The notes beneath the pieces are model-generated. The model saw only the letters and a list, made by a program, of their open reading frames with translations, did not search any database and was not told where the DNA came from. Shown here one piece after another: positions 17,853 to 26,590 of a stretch of 64,000 bases of DNA. This stretch comes from Gammaproteobacteria bacterium (ex Lamellibrachia satsuma) (GTDB lineage Bacteria > Pseudomonadota > Gammaproteobacteria > Chromatiales > Chromatiaceae): assembly GCA_019623805.1 (NCBI GenBank), contig CP053680.1, positions 372,001 through 436,000 of the forward strand, read 5' to 3'. A program made the translations under genes and the position numbers. The first letter of the stretch is position 1. Every line of letters starts with the position of its first letter.

Positions 17853-18133
17853 ATGAAGAGAGAAACAGCAAACCCAACCTGGCCATTGCCCTAAATTACG
17901 ATGGAGAGAATGCCCCAAAACTTACTGCTAAGGGACGTGGTGAGCTGGCTGAGCGCATTCTGGCACTGGCGGAGGAAAACGATGTGCCGCTTCACGAAGA
18001 TGCAGAACTGGCCGCCCTGCTGTCCCAAATCCCATTGGGTGATGAGATTCCTGAGGCCCTATATCGCGCTATTGCAGAGGTAATCGCCTTCGCCTATATC
18101 CTGTCGGGAAAGCGGCCACCCGGTTATGAGTAA
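17849..18133 (+). CDS. FlhB C-terminal-domain-like protein (FlhB2/YlqH type)
   Basis: 94 residues that match only the cytoplasmic C-terminal domain of FlhB: AIALNYDGENAPKLTAKGRGELAERI, then VPLHEDAELAALLSQIPLGDEIPEALYRAIAEVIAFAY. The membrane part is absent. The self-cleavage motif NPTH is replaced by nothing similar, so it is not autoproteolytic. Stand-alone copies next to fliK are known in many bacteria and can stand in for the FlhB C-terminal domain in substrate switching. Translation is coupled to fliK through the ATGA overlap. Confidence 0.85.
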   Translation: MNEERNSKPNLAIALNYDGENAPKLTAKGRGELAERILALAEENDVPLHEDAELAALLSQIPLGDEIPEALYRAIAEVIAFAYILSGKRPPGYE

Positions 18134-18192
18134 ACTTTTTCGATGGCTCAGAGAAACCATGCTACAGGAGTCGCTTTCAGGACGGGCACGAA

Positions 18193-18624
18193 TCAATCAG
18201 GTCGTCTCTGACTTCGATCATCGCTCTCTTTCTGTTCTGAACGTTCCTCCTCTTTTTTTTCAGCCCGCTCATAGCGATCGACAACCTTGGAAAGTGCTTC
18301 GGTGCGAGTATGTTTACTGCGCCAGGTATTCTTTTTCACCGAGTGGTTCTGCTTGCTGGCAGACACAACCGATTCCTGCTGTTTGATCGCCTCATCGAGT
18401 TTGGCAATAAAGGTACGATACTCCTGCAGATGAACGGCAGTAATGCCCTTGCTGGCCGCCTGTTCAAAACGCGTCAGATACTCCTGGTGATACTGCCTCA
18501 ACTGCGTCAGCTTTGTCTCCTCTTCGTGCAGTGACTTTTTCGATCTTCCAAGTTGGCGCGCGGCAGTCTGCTCCCGCGATTTGGCGACTCTTTGAACAGG
18601 CTTCAAACGTTTTGATGGTGACAT
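18193..18624 (-). CDS. fliJ: Flagellar export chaperone FliJ
   Basis: 143 residues, almost wholly helical and charged (LKPVQRVAKSREQTAARQL at the N-terminus, long Glu/Lys coiled coil). The size, coiled-coil make-up and place directly after fliI identify FliJ, the stalk-like partner of the export ATPase. The last residues (DDRSQRRPD) are unusual but not informative. It converges with the fliK/FlhB-like pair with 59 bases between stops. Confidence 0.85.
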   Translation of the reverse strand: MSPSKRLKPVQRVAKSREQTAARQLGRSKKSLHEEETKLTQLRQYHQEYLTRFEQAASKGITAVHLQEYRTFIAKLDEAIKQQESVVSASKQNHSVKKNTWRSKHTRTEALSKVVDRYERAEKKEEERSEQKESDDRSQRRPD

Positions 18625-18651
18625 TTTTTATTTTTCCCTAAGTCCTTTTCT

Positions 18652-20061
18652 CTAAACATGACCTGCCGGTTGCAGGGGCAGGTCTCCTGGCATCTCCACT
18701 TCCGGTTCAGAAGGAAAAAGCGCCTCCAGCATATCGAGACTCTCACGCAGGTTAACGGGGGTACGCATATCCTGGCGCAGGAACTCTGTCAGGGCCGGCA
18801 TCGCGGCAATGGCGATATCGATCTGTTCGTCACTGCCCTGTTCATAAGCCCCCACACTGATGAGGTCGCGGTTCTGTTGATAGAGGGAGTAGAGGTGCTT
18901 GAATGAGCGGGCCGCATCCTGATGACCATAGGTGGTGATCTCATTCATCGCCCGGCTGATGGACGCCTCAATGTCGATAGCAGGGTAGTGTCCCGCTTCC
19001 GCCAGCCGTCTGGAGAGCACGATATGCCCATCCAGTATCGCCCGTGCCGCATCTGCAATAGGGTCATTCTGATCGTCACCCTCCGCCAGCACGGTATAGA
19101 ATGCAGTGATTGAACCTCCCCCTTTATCACCGTTACCTGCACGTTCCACCAGTTGCGGCAGCTTGGCAAATACCGAAGGGGGATAGCCTTTGGTGGCAGG
19201 TGGCTCATGGATCGCCAGGGCGATCTCCCGTTGTGCCTGGGCAAAACGGGTGAGAGAGTCCATCAGCAACAGGACGTGCTTGCCCTGCTCCCGGAAATAT
19301 TCGGCGATGCTGGTGGCCAGCATGGCACCGTGCATGCGGCGCAGCGGCGGATTGTCCGCCGGTACAGCCACCACAACTGCCCGTTTGAGCCCCTCTTCAC
19401 CCAAGCTGTTTTCAACAAACTCTTTTACCTCGCGGCCCCGTTCTCCGATCAGACCCACAACGGTCACATCCGCGTTGGTATAGCGGGTCATCATGCCGAG
19501 CAGCACACTCTTGCCGACACCTGATCCTGCGAAGAGACCGAGCCGTTGACCCCGTCCCACACTCAGTAACGCATTGATCGCCCTTACGCCAACATCCAGG
19601 GGTTCACGAATTGGCGTTCGCGCCAGGGGATTAAAGGTCTGCCCGGTGAGGGGACGTCGCTCATCGGCATGCAACCCCCCTTTTCCATCTAACGGACGAC
19701 CTGCGCCATCAATGACCCGGCCCAGTAGATGGTCACCCACCACCGCTTCACATACGCTTCCTGTAGGAATAACTCTCGCACCCTGCTCAAGTCCCCGAAT
19801 ATCGCCAGTCGGCATCAGATAGAGGCTCTCTTCACCGAACCCCACCACCTCGGCCTCAATATGTGTGCCGTTTGAGCTGACCACATCGCACTGCCCACCG
19901 ATTGCCGCCCGGCAACCAACGGATTCAAGGGTCAGTCCCACCATACGTGTCAGGCGGCCTTCGACCACCAGGCCGCGTCCTTCACCCATCCGTTTGGCAT
20001 GGTCACGAAGTCTGCTGACCCAGATATCACTCCGATCAGCTTTGGGAGTATGTGAAGACAT
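18652..20061 (-). CDS. fliI: Flagellar export ATPase FliI
   Basis: 469 residues. Walker A reads [11 protein letters not shown], the ATPase core holds [14 protein letters not shown], and the Walker B area reads [19 protein letters not shown]. All are typical of the FliI/F1-beta-like group. FliI powers unfolding and delivery of flagellar substrates to the type III export gate. The start is the ATG at 20061, one base from the fliH stop, so the fliH-fliI-fliJ genes are co-translated. Confidence 0.96.
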   Translation of the reverse strand: MSSHTPKADRSDIWVSRLRDHAKRMGEGRGLVVEGRLTRMVGLTLESVGCRAAIGGQCDVVSSNGTHIEAEVVGFGEESLYLMPTGDIRGLEQGARVIPTGSVCEAVVGDHLLGRVIDGAGRPLDGKGGLHADERRPLTGQTFNPLARTPIREPLDVGVRAINALLSVGRGQRLGLFAGSGVGKSVLLGMMTRYTNADVTVVGLIGERGREVKEFVENSLGEEGLKRAVVVAVPADNPPLRRMHGAMLATSIAEYFREQGKHVLLLMDSLTRFAQAQREIALAIHEPPATKGYPPSVFAKLPQLVERAGNGDKGGGSITAFYTVLAEGDDQNDPIADAARAILDGHIVLSRRLAEAGHYPAIDIEASISRAMNEITTYGHQDAARSFKHLYSLYQQNRDLISVGAYEQGSDEQIDIAIAAMPALTEFLRQDMRTPVNLRESLDMLEALFPSEPEVEMPGDLPLQPAGHV

Positions 20062-20781
20062 CTATTCCACCTCCTCTTCATCGATAGTGCGCGTACCCGC
20101 CAGTAGCGGGGCAATCAGGTTGGCGAGTCGCGACTCCAGGGTTGCATCGATCTGGGACGTCTCAGTCACCACTTTGCAGCCGCCGCGATTGATCACCGGA
20201 TCCTCGATGATTTTCCAGCCAAGATCGCTCTCGCCCAGCGAATAGATATCCCGAACCAACTCGGCATCTTCAGGGTGGAGCTGAAGACGCACATTGCGTG
20301 AAGAGACCGGCAACAGGGCAAGGGCCTCGCGCACCACGCCCACTATCTGGCCGGGATCGCTGTTCACCTCGCGGCGTACCAACTGCCTGACCATTGAGAT
20401 CACCAGAGTCACCAGTTCGTCTTCGACCTTGTTGTCAAGATTCCGTAGCGGCTGATCCAAAGTGGATAGCAGACGATCCATCTGCATGGCATATTCCCGC
20501 AGTTGGTCCCGGCCTTGCTCCAGTCCCTCTCTGTGACCGAATTCAAAGCCCTCTTCTTTGCCCTTTTCAAAACCCTCTTCGTAAGCTTGCTGTTGAACTG
20601 CCTCCAGTTCAGCAGCTGTGGGCGGCGCATCCGGTGGCTGAATCGATTTTTGAAACGTCTGTGAGCTGCCCCCTCCCCCCACGTCGGGTGGTAACCATTG
20701 GCGAACCGTCTCCGTCTCTTTGTCGGACAAAATCTTAGAGGAACTCTTCACCACCACCTCCAAGCATAATCTCACCCGCAT
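20062..20781 (-). CDS. fliH: Flagellar assembly protein FliH
   Basis: About 239 residues: an acidic, Gln-rich N-terminus, a glycine-zipper-like helix (GFEKGKEEGFEFGHREGLEQG), and the conserved C-terminal part (VRLQLHPEDAELVRD, IIEDPVINRGGCKVVTE). FliH binds FliI and docks it to the C-ring. The start is not settled: the ATG at 20781 overlaps fliG by 47 bases, and GTG codons at 20757-20751 are also possible. It is followed at once by fliI. Confidence 0.9.
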   Translation of the reverse strand: MRVRLCLEVVVKSSSKILSDKETETVRQWLPPDVGGGGSSQTFQKSIQPPDAPPTAAELEAVQQQAYEEGFEKGKEEGFEFGHREGLEQGRDQLREYAMQMDRLLSTLDQPLRNLDNKVEDELVTLVISMVRQLVRREVNSDPGQIVGVVREALALLPVSSRNVRLQLHPEDAELVRDIYSLGESDLGWKIIEDPVINRGGCKVVTETSQIDATLESRLANLIAPLLAGTRTIDEEEVE

Positions 20782-21793
20782 CGGCCAGGCGACGCGCTAC
20801 CTGCAAAATCTCTTTTTGCGAGCCTTCCACATCACTGAGTTTAGCGGGTGCTGCTGCTTCCAGATCATCCTTGAGCATTTCAGCCGCCCGCTTGGACATA
20901 TTCTTGAAGATCTTGTCTTTGAGGCCCTCTTCCGCACCTCGCAACGCGAGCAGTAACTGTTCTGAAGCCACTTCGCGCAGCAGAGTCTGAATACCCCTGT
21001 CGTCGACATCGATCAAATTATCAAAAACAAACATGTTGTCCTGGAGTTCCTGACCCAGATCGGTATCAGCATCCATGATCTGCTCCATGACTTTGCTCTC
21101 CACCGCGCCATCCAGCAGATTCAGAATCTCTGCAGCGGTTTTGACACCGCCAAGGTTGGAGGACTTGACATTGGAGGCACCTGAAAACTGCTTCTCCAGT
21201 ATCTCATCCAATTCCTGAAGTGCGGCGGGTTGGATACCATCCAGAGACGCAATGCGCATAATGACATCAGTTCTTACCTTCTCCTGAAACTGGCTCAACA
21301 CCTGTGCCGCCTGGTCGGCATCCAAAAATGAGAGCACGATGGCGATAATCTGCGGGTGCTCCAGTCGGATCAATTCAGCGATGGAACGGGGATCCATCCA
21401 TTTCAGCTGTTCCAGGCCTTTGCTGTTTCGGCCCAGTAAAATCCGGTCGATCACGCCACCCGCTTTATCTTCACCGAGAGCGTTGGTGAGCATGTTGCGG
21501 ATATAGTCGTCGGAACCCAATCCAAGGGCGGTCTGTGTCTCGAGGGTGGAGACGAAATGGCGCATCACTGCTTCCATCTGGTCGGTAGAGACGTTCGTCA
21601 GACTCGCCATCGCCATACCGACATCCTGCACCTCTTTCGGCCCCATATGTTTCAGCAGTTCGGCGGCATCCTTTTCACCCAGTGCCAGCAGCAAAATTGC
21701 GGAGCGCTGTACGCCGCCGATCTTGGCAATCGCATCCGACTCTTCCACTGGGACCGCAGCGGGCGTTATCTTTTTATCCGGCATCTTCTGCAA
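20735..21793 (-). CDS. fliG: Flagellar motor switch protein FliG
   Basis: 352 residues. The marks are AILLLALGEKDAAELLKHMGP near the start, the EHPQIIAIVLSFLD middle domain, and the C-terminal charged torque helix region (GIQTLLREVASEQLLLALRGA). FliG joins the MS ring to the stator-facing C-ring. ATG 21793 or the ATG three codons inside is the start. It overlaps fliF by 20 bases and fliH by up to 47. Confidence 0.96.
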   Translation of the reverse strand: MQKMPDKKITPAAVPVEESDAIAKIGGVQRSAILLLALGEKDAAELLKHMGPKEVQDVGMAMASLTNVSTDQMEAVMRHFVSTLETQTALGLGSDDYIRNMLTNALGEDKAGGVIDRILLGRNSKGLEQLKWMDPRSIAELIRLEHPQIIAIVLSFLDADQAAQVLSQFQEKVRTDVIMRIASLDGIQPAALQELDEILEKQFSGASNVKSSNLGGVKTAAEILNLLDGAVESKVMEQIMDADTDLGQELQDNMFVFDNLIDVDDRGIQTLLREVASEQLLLALRGAEEGLKDKIFKNMSKRAAEMLKDDLEAAAPAKLSDVEGSQKEILQVARRLADAGEIMLGGGGEEFL

Positions 21794-23453
21794 TCCACTT
21801 CTTCACAACCTGTGCCACACGCTTGGGATCATTTTCGATCATACCGCGCGCGGCATCGATGGTTTTTTCATAACTGCCAGGGCCAGGCAGCTTTACTGCT
21901 TCATCCCCTTCCAGGGCGAGACCCTCACCCCCGGCGCCCTCCAGGGTGCCTTCGAGCCCCCCTTCACCTGCCACGCCACCACCGGCAACACCTTCACCTT
22001 CCACCCCCGTCGTCACAACCTGTGCGGTGAGACGTTTCATCGTGGGCTTCAGTACACCAAAGATCAACAACAGTACGAGCAACACACCACCCGCCTGCCG
22101 TACAGCATCCCAGAACCAGGCCTCTTCCCAAATCGCCAGTTCAGGCAGTGGTTCAGGGGGGGCGGGGATAAAGAAAGACTCATTGAGCACTTGCACGCTG
22201 TCGCCACGCTGAATAGTGAAACCAACCGTCTCCTTTACCAGATTGGTGATGCGGGTGATCTCTTCCGGTGTCCGCTGAATCCGTTGCGGCACCCCGTCCT
22301 CACCCAACGCGACCCTGTCGTTGACCACCACTGCCACCGAAAGCCGACGCAGGCTATTGCTGGGCAACCGGGTATGACTGATGGTTTTGTCCAACTCAAA
22401 GTTACGGGTGGCGCGCTTGCTGGTATTAATCGGGGTCGCAGCCTCTCCTTCACCCCCTTGTCCACCTGCCTGCTCTGGCGCATTGCCTGCAGCGGGAGGC
22501 TGATTCGTCAGTGCACCAGGAACTCCCTGTATTTCGCTCAATCGACTCTGCTGTTCATTGACCTGCTCGGAACGCAGCGCACTCATATCCGGATCATAGC
22601 TCTCCTGGGTCTGTTCAATCACTGTAAAATCGACTTCGGCCGCGACCTCGGCCCGCAGATTATCCTGTCCCAACAGGGGCGACAGAATATCTTCAATACG
22701 CTGCTTGTAATGTGCCTCCAACTCGCGGGTATATTCAAACTGGCTGGTGGACATAGCCATCTGCGCGGATTTGTCCGCACCACTGAGCAGCTTCCCTTTG
22801 TGATCCACTACAGTGACTTGGGCTACATCCAGTTCGGGTACGCTGGACGCCACCAGATGAGAGATCGCCTCCACCTGCCCCTTCTCAAGCGTCCGTCCCG
22901 AATAGAGTTTGATTACCACCGAGGCGCTGGGCACCTTACGCTGCCGCACAAACACTGACTGTTTGGGTGTGGCCAGGTGGACGCGGGCCGTCTCGATATT
23001 CGCCAGTGTGGCAATGGAGCGGGCCAGTTCACCCTCCATCGCACGCTGATAGCGAGCAGCCTCAACCATCCGGCTGGTGTTGAAACCGGCATCCTGCTGC
23101 AATAGTTCAAAACCGAGAGAATCACTATGCGGCAACCCCTCTCCGGCAAGTTTCATCCGCGCCTCCTGCAGATCGGCAGATGGCACCATCACAGCACCGG
23201 TGGATTGATCCACCTGATACTCGATGCCTATCTGCTGCAGCGCCTGAACAATCTCCATTGCATCTTTCTGCGCCAGATTGCCGTAGAGCAGACTGTAGTT
23301 CGGTGCCTGCGACCAGAGCACCACTGCCACACCCAACGCTACACTGGCGGCAATGCCGACCATAACGGCGATTTGGCGGAAGATGGGGTTGTCCTGAAGG
23401 CGCTGGTTGACTTCCAGTGCCTTACCCGATTCATCAGTTGTTGCAAGTGCCAT
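21774..23453 (-). CDS. fliF: Flagellar MS-ring protein FliF
   Basis: 559 residues with a membrane helix near 30-50 (VGIAASVALGVAVVLW), the ring-building motif region (NYSLLYGNL, DSLGFELLQQDAGFNTSRMVEAARYQRAMEGEL pattern), and a second membrane helix near 445. A Gly-rich stretch (about 475-510) precedes the C-terminal FliG-binding segment. FliF builds the MS ring in the inner membrane, the base of the motor. 65 bases separate it from fliE. Confidence 0.96.
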   Translation of the reverse strand: MALATTDESGKALEVNQRLQDNPIFRQIAVMVGIAASVALGVAVVLWSQAPNYSLLYGNLAQKDAMEIVQALQQIGIEYQVDQSTGAVMVPSADLQEARMKLAGEGLPHSDSLGFELLQQDAGFNTSRMVEAARYQRAMEGELARSIATLANIETARVHLATPKQSVFVRQRKVPSASVVIKLYSGRTLEKGQVEAISHLVASSVPELDVAQVTVVDHKGKLLSGADKSAQMAMSTSQFEYTRELEAHYKQRIEDILSPLLGQDNLRAEVAAEVDFTVIEQTQESYDPDMSALRSEQVNEQQSRLSEIQGVPGALTNQPPAAGNAPEQAGGQGGEGEAATPINTSKRATRNFELDKTISHTRLPSNSLRRLSVAVVVNDRVALGEDGVPQRIQRTPEEITRITNLVKETVGFTIQRGDSVQVLNESFFIPAPPEPLPELAIWEEAWFWDAVRQAGGVLLVLLLIFGVLKPTMKRLTAQVVTTGVEGEGVAGGGVAGEGGLEGTLEGAGGEGLALEGDEAVKLPGPGSYEKTIDAARGMIENDPKRVAQVVKKWIAEDAG

Positions 23454-23518
23454 GATTGCGATTCCGGCTTGATTAATCTGACTTTTCTTTCAGTTGCGTA
23501 TTATTTGTGCTGTAACAG

Positions 23519-23836
23519 CTAGATAGGCATATTCATTACGTCTTTATAGGCTTCGACCAGCTTGTTTCTCACCTGCACCATTGCATCGAAGGATAGGCTC
23601 GACTTCTGTACTGCGATCATCACTTGGGCAAGATCCACATCCCCTTCGCCGGTTTCAAACGCAGTGGTAAGCGCCTTCGCCTCGTGCTGGGTCTCATTGA
23701 CCTGATCAATGGAATTTTTCAGCAGGTCGCCAAAGTTGCTCTGCCCCTCCTCTTCAACCTGCTTTGGGGCATTTTCGGCCTGGGCGGCCATCACCCGCAT
23801 CTGTGCCAGAACCTGGTTGATATCCATGTTGCTCAT
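23519..23836 (-). CDS. fliE: Flagellar hook-basal body protein FliE
   Basis: 105 residues, the usual size. The C-terminal part (VMIAVQKSSLSFDAMVQVRNKLVEAY) is the FliE signature. FliE joins the MS ring to the rod and is the first export substrate. It is the first gene of fliEFGHIJ, with a clear sigma-54 promoter 36 bases or more upstream. GAGTGGGGAG lies just before the ATG. Confidence 0.95.
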   Translation of the reverse strand: MSNMDINQVLAQMRVMAAQAENAPKQVEEEGQSNFGDLLKNSIDQVNETQHEAKALTTAFETGEGDVDLAQVMIAVQKSSLSFDAMVQVRNKLVEAYKDVMNMPI

Positions 23837-23871
23837 CGTTCACTCCCCACTCAAATCGATCTATCTGTAAT

Positions 23872-23890
23872 ATGCAGATTCCGCACCAAT
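23872..23890 (-). promoter_or_regulatory. Sigma-54 promoter of the fliEFGHIJ operon
   Basis: On the minus strand the sequence TTGGTGCGGAATCTGCAT has GG and GC ten bases apart, the fixed spacing of sigma-54 -24/-12 elements. It lies 36 bases before the fliE ATG. FleR, encoded just upstream, or FleQ is the expected activator. Confidence 0.7.
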
Positions 23891-25242
23891 CAGCCGGCCC
23901 GGCCGGGAATCGCCATGCCGGCATTGCGCATGCGGGCAATCTTGTAACGCAACGTGCGCTGACTGATGCCCAAGCGCTCCGCCGCCTGCTTGCGGCTTCC
24001 ATCACCTTCATGTAGGGCATCCATGATCATCTGCTCCTCCACTGAACGCAGATCTTCCGGCAGTCTCCCTGCTGAAGTTTCGGCTGCCGGGGATACGCTG
24101 GGTGCTTCAATGTCATCTGCACTCTCAAACGCAAGGTCTTCAGCCTCTATCTGTTCGCCGTTGTAGAGGATCAGAGCACGCTGTATCAGATTCTCCAGTT
24201 CACGCACATTTCCGGCCCAATCGTGGGATAAGAGCTGAACCTGAGCCACTTCACTGAATGGCGGCACCGACTGCCCCGGCAGCAGGTGCTGGGAAATAAG
24301 ATGCCTGGCCAGGGGAATAATGTCCCGTTTGCGCTCCCGCAACGGCGGCAGGGTCAGAGGAAAAACATTGAGCCGATAGAAGAGATCCTCTCGAAAACGA
24401 CCGGCGGAAACCTCCTCACGCAGCTTGCGATTGGTGGTGGCCAGTACCCGCACATCGAGTTCGATCATCTTGCGTCCGCCAAGGCGTTCAACTTCTCTTT
24501 CCTGCAATACGCGCAGCAGTTTTGCCTGCAGCGGCATACTCATCTCAGAGATCTCATCAAGCAGCAGGGTACCACCCTGAGCCTGCTCGAATTTACCGGC
24601 GGCGGACTGGTATGCACCTGTAAAGGCGCCTTTTTCGTAACCAAACAGGACGGCTTCCAGCATATTCTCCGGAATAGCCGCACAGTTGATGGCAATGAAT
24701 GGGCCATCGCGCCGCTCAGAAGTCTGGTGGATATAGCGGGCGAACACCTCTTTACCTGTGCCGCTCTCCCCGTTGATCAATACCGTCGCTTCACTGTGAG
24801 AGACACGACGGGCAAGCTCCAGCACCTCACGACTGCGCAGGTCCTCAACAATCAGGCCACTCTGTAATTTATCCACGGCTGCCAGAATATTCCCGGCAAC
24901 TTTACTTACCAGCACCTCCGCCTCGAAGGGCTTGATCAGATAATCCACGGCGCCATCACGCATCGCATGTACCGCCTTTTCGATCGTTCCGAAAGCGGTC
25001 ATCAGCAATACTGGCAGATTAGGATATCCCGCCTTGATTCGACGTAACAGGCGATGCCCGTCCATCGGTCGCATCTGCACATCACTCACCACTATGCCCA
25101 CCGGTTCCTGACGTAATATCTCCAATGCCGCACTGCCTCCTTCCGCGGCTCTTACCGGGTAACCGGCAAGTTCGAGGGTATCGCTCAGTGCTTCACGCAG
25201 AGCTGGATCATCTTCCACGATGAGAACGGTTGCCTGACTCAT
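23890..25242 (-). CDS. fleR: Sigma-54-dependent flagellar response regulator FleR/FlrC
   Basis: 450 residues in three parts. A receiver domain (1-120) has the phosphate-accepting Asp in VVSDVQMRP. An AAA+ domain follows with Walker A GESGTGKE, the GAFTGA loop that contacts sigma-54, and the Walker B/sensor marks. A Fis-type helix-turn-helix closes it (KQAAERLGISQRTLRYKIARM). It activates class III flagellar promoters when phosphorylated by the sensor kinase encoded by the gene before it, which it overlaps by 4 bases. The stop overlaps the sigma-54 site of fliE by one base. Confidence 0.93.
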   Translation of the reverse strand: MSQATVLIVEDDPALREALSDTLELAGYPVRAAEGGSAALEILRQEPVGIVVSDVQMRPMDGHRLLRRIKAGYPNLPVLLMTAFGTIEKAVHAMRDGAVDYLIKPFEAEVLVSKVAGNILAAVDKLQSGLIVEDLRSREVLELARRVSHSEATVLINGESGTGKEVFARYIHQTSERRDGPFIAINCAAIPENMLEAVLFGYEKGAFTGAYQSAAGKFEQAQGGTLLLDEISEMSMPLQAKLLRVLQEREVERLGGRKMIELDVRVLATTNRKLREEVSAGRFREDLFYRLNVFPLTLPPLRERKRDIIPLARHLISQHLLPGQSVPPFSEVAQVQLLSHDWAGNVRELENLIQRALILYNGEQIEAEDLAFESADDIEAPSVSPAAETSAGRLPEDLRSVEEQMIMDALHEGDGSRKQAAERLGISQRTLRYKIARMRNAGMAIPGRAG

Positions 25243-26474
25243 GACAATCTCCTCGCCTCAATGAGAGGACTTCCGGCACCTAACACCGGTAATTTAACGG
25301 CTATCTGTTGTTCTGTTTTTTGGAGAGAAACCAGAGGAAATGCCAATTGGAAGCAAGCGCCGCCATTCAGGCTACCGGTCAGGCGGATCTCACCATGATG
25401 ACTGAGTACCAGGTTCTGTACTACAGCCAGACCCAGGCCGGTTCCGCCTGCCCGATTGGTAAAGAAAGGGTCAAAAATCTGTTCCCGGATTTCGGCCGGG
25501 ACACCGGAGCCGTTATCACTGAACAGTAATTCCGCGTCATCTGTAACTCTCAGCAGCAACGTGATGCAATTTGCACCTTGCTGCAATGCGTTATCCGTCA
25601 GGTTGCTCAATACGCCGAGCAGTGCATCGCGGCGGCCTTTAATCACGGCAGCCCCAGCACTGAGATCTTCTATCTTGAGTGTCACCGTCACATCGTTCAG
25701 TTCTGGCCTGATACCCTCTGCAAACTCACCCAACAGCTCCGACAGGGAGATGAGTTCTTCACCTTCCGATGAGCCTCGGGCAAACATCAAAATATCGCGA
25801 ATTTGGCGTTCCATATGCTGCAACCGGGAACGCAGCTTACCGGTAAATCGCTGACGTTGACCGGATGTCAGATCATCGCGTGAGAGGTGTGAGGTGTAGA
25901 GCAAGGCGGAACTGAGGGGGGTGCGCATCTGATGGGCAAGCTGTGCGGACATCTCTCCCATAGCCCCCAGTCTCTCCTGACGGTTCAGGCGTTCCTGCAA
26001 CTTACGGGTTTCGGTGACATCGAGCATGACCAGAATACGTCCAGGCGTCTGCTCAAGGTCACAGGATGAGATACTGAGAATACGGCCATTGCAGAGACGC
26101 AGGTCGTCCCCTGAATGTTGCGGGATCTGAAACAATTGCCGGCGCAACTCCCGCCAGTCATCCCCTTCGTTGATGGAACCCAGCAGACGCCGAGCCGCCG
26201 GGTTGAACTCCTGCACGCACTCTTCGCCATCAAGCACGATCACAGCCGCTGGAAGCGTTTCGAGCAGGCGTTCCAACCGGTCGGCAATACGCTCTTTTTC
26301 TGCCAGTTGAAGGATGCGTTCGCTACGCGCAGCGGCCAGTTCGCTACTCAACTGTAATACCTGATGCTGTAACTGCTGGTATGAGCCGGTCAGCTCTTCA
26401 GATAATTGATTGAACAGATTGAACGCCGCTTCAAGGGATTGTTGGCGTTCGGGCGTTGAGCGGTTCATCGGCAC
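25239..26474 (-). CDS. fleS: Flagellar sensor histidine kinase FleS/FlrB
   Basis: 411 residues, soluble. A coiled N-terminus precedes a PAS-like domain (about 65-170). The dimerisation helix carries the phosphorylated His in LAHQMRTPL, and the ATPase domain has its N, G1 and G2 boxes (DNALQQG, DNGSGVP, GGTGLGLAV). It phosphorylates FleR. The start ATG at 26474 lies 47 bases after a sigma-54 site, so FleQ likely controls it. Confidence 0.93.
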   Translation of the reverse strand: MPMNRSTPERQQSLEAAFNLFNQLSEELTGSYQQLQHQVLQLSSELAAARSERILQLAEKERIADRLERLLETLPAAVIVLDGEECVQEFNPAARRLLGSINEGDDWRELRRQLFQIPQHSGDDLRLCNGRILSISSCDLEQTPGRILVMLDVTETRKLQERLNRQERLGAMGEMSAQLAHQMRTPLSSALLYTSHLSRDDLTSGQRQRFTGKLRSRLQHMERQIRDILMFARGSSEGEELISLSELLGEFAEGIRPELNDVTVTLKIEDLSAGAAVIKGRRDALLGVLSNLTDNALQQGANCITLLLRVTDDAELLFSDNGSGVPAEIREQIFDPFFTNRAGGTGLGLAVVQNLVLSHHGEIRLTGSLNGGACFQLAFPLVSLQKTEQQIAVKLPVLGAGSPLIEARRLS

Positions 26475-26520
26475 GTTTTATGTCTCTGCAGTTGAATGTC
26501 ATCTTGACACCCAAGATACA

Positions 26521-26538
26521 GAGCAACAACCGTGCCTA
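26521..26538 (-). promoter_or_regulatory. Sigma-54 promoter of fleSR
   Basis: On the minus strand TAGGCACGGTTGTTGCTC fits the sigma-54 consensus (GGCACG, four bases, TTGC) with exact GG-to-GC spacing of ten. It lies 47 bases before the fleS ATG and after the fleQ stop. FleQ, encoded directly upstream, is the natural activator. Confidence 0.8.
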
Positions 26539-26590
26539 TTTTATTATTTGTTATATTCCAATGACTTGCATATTCAAGTATCAGGAAACG

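Noticed and set aside
21546..22958. A 470-codon open frame opposite fliG and fliF
   Set aside because: It lies fully across two clear flagellar genes, has no ribosome site and its residues (many His, Arg, Cys) are those of an antisense shadow.
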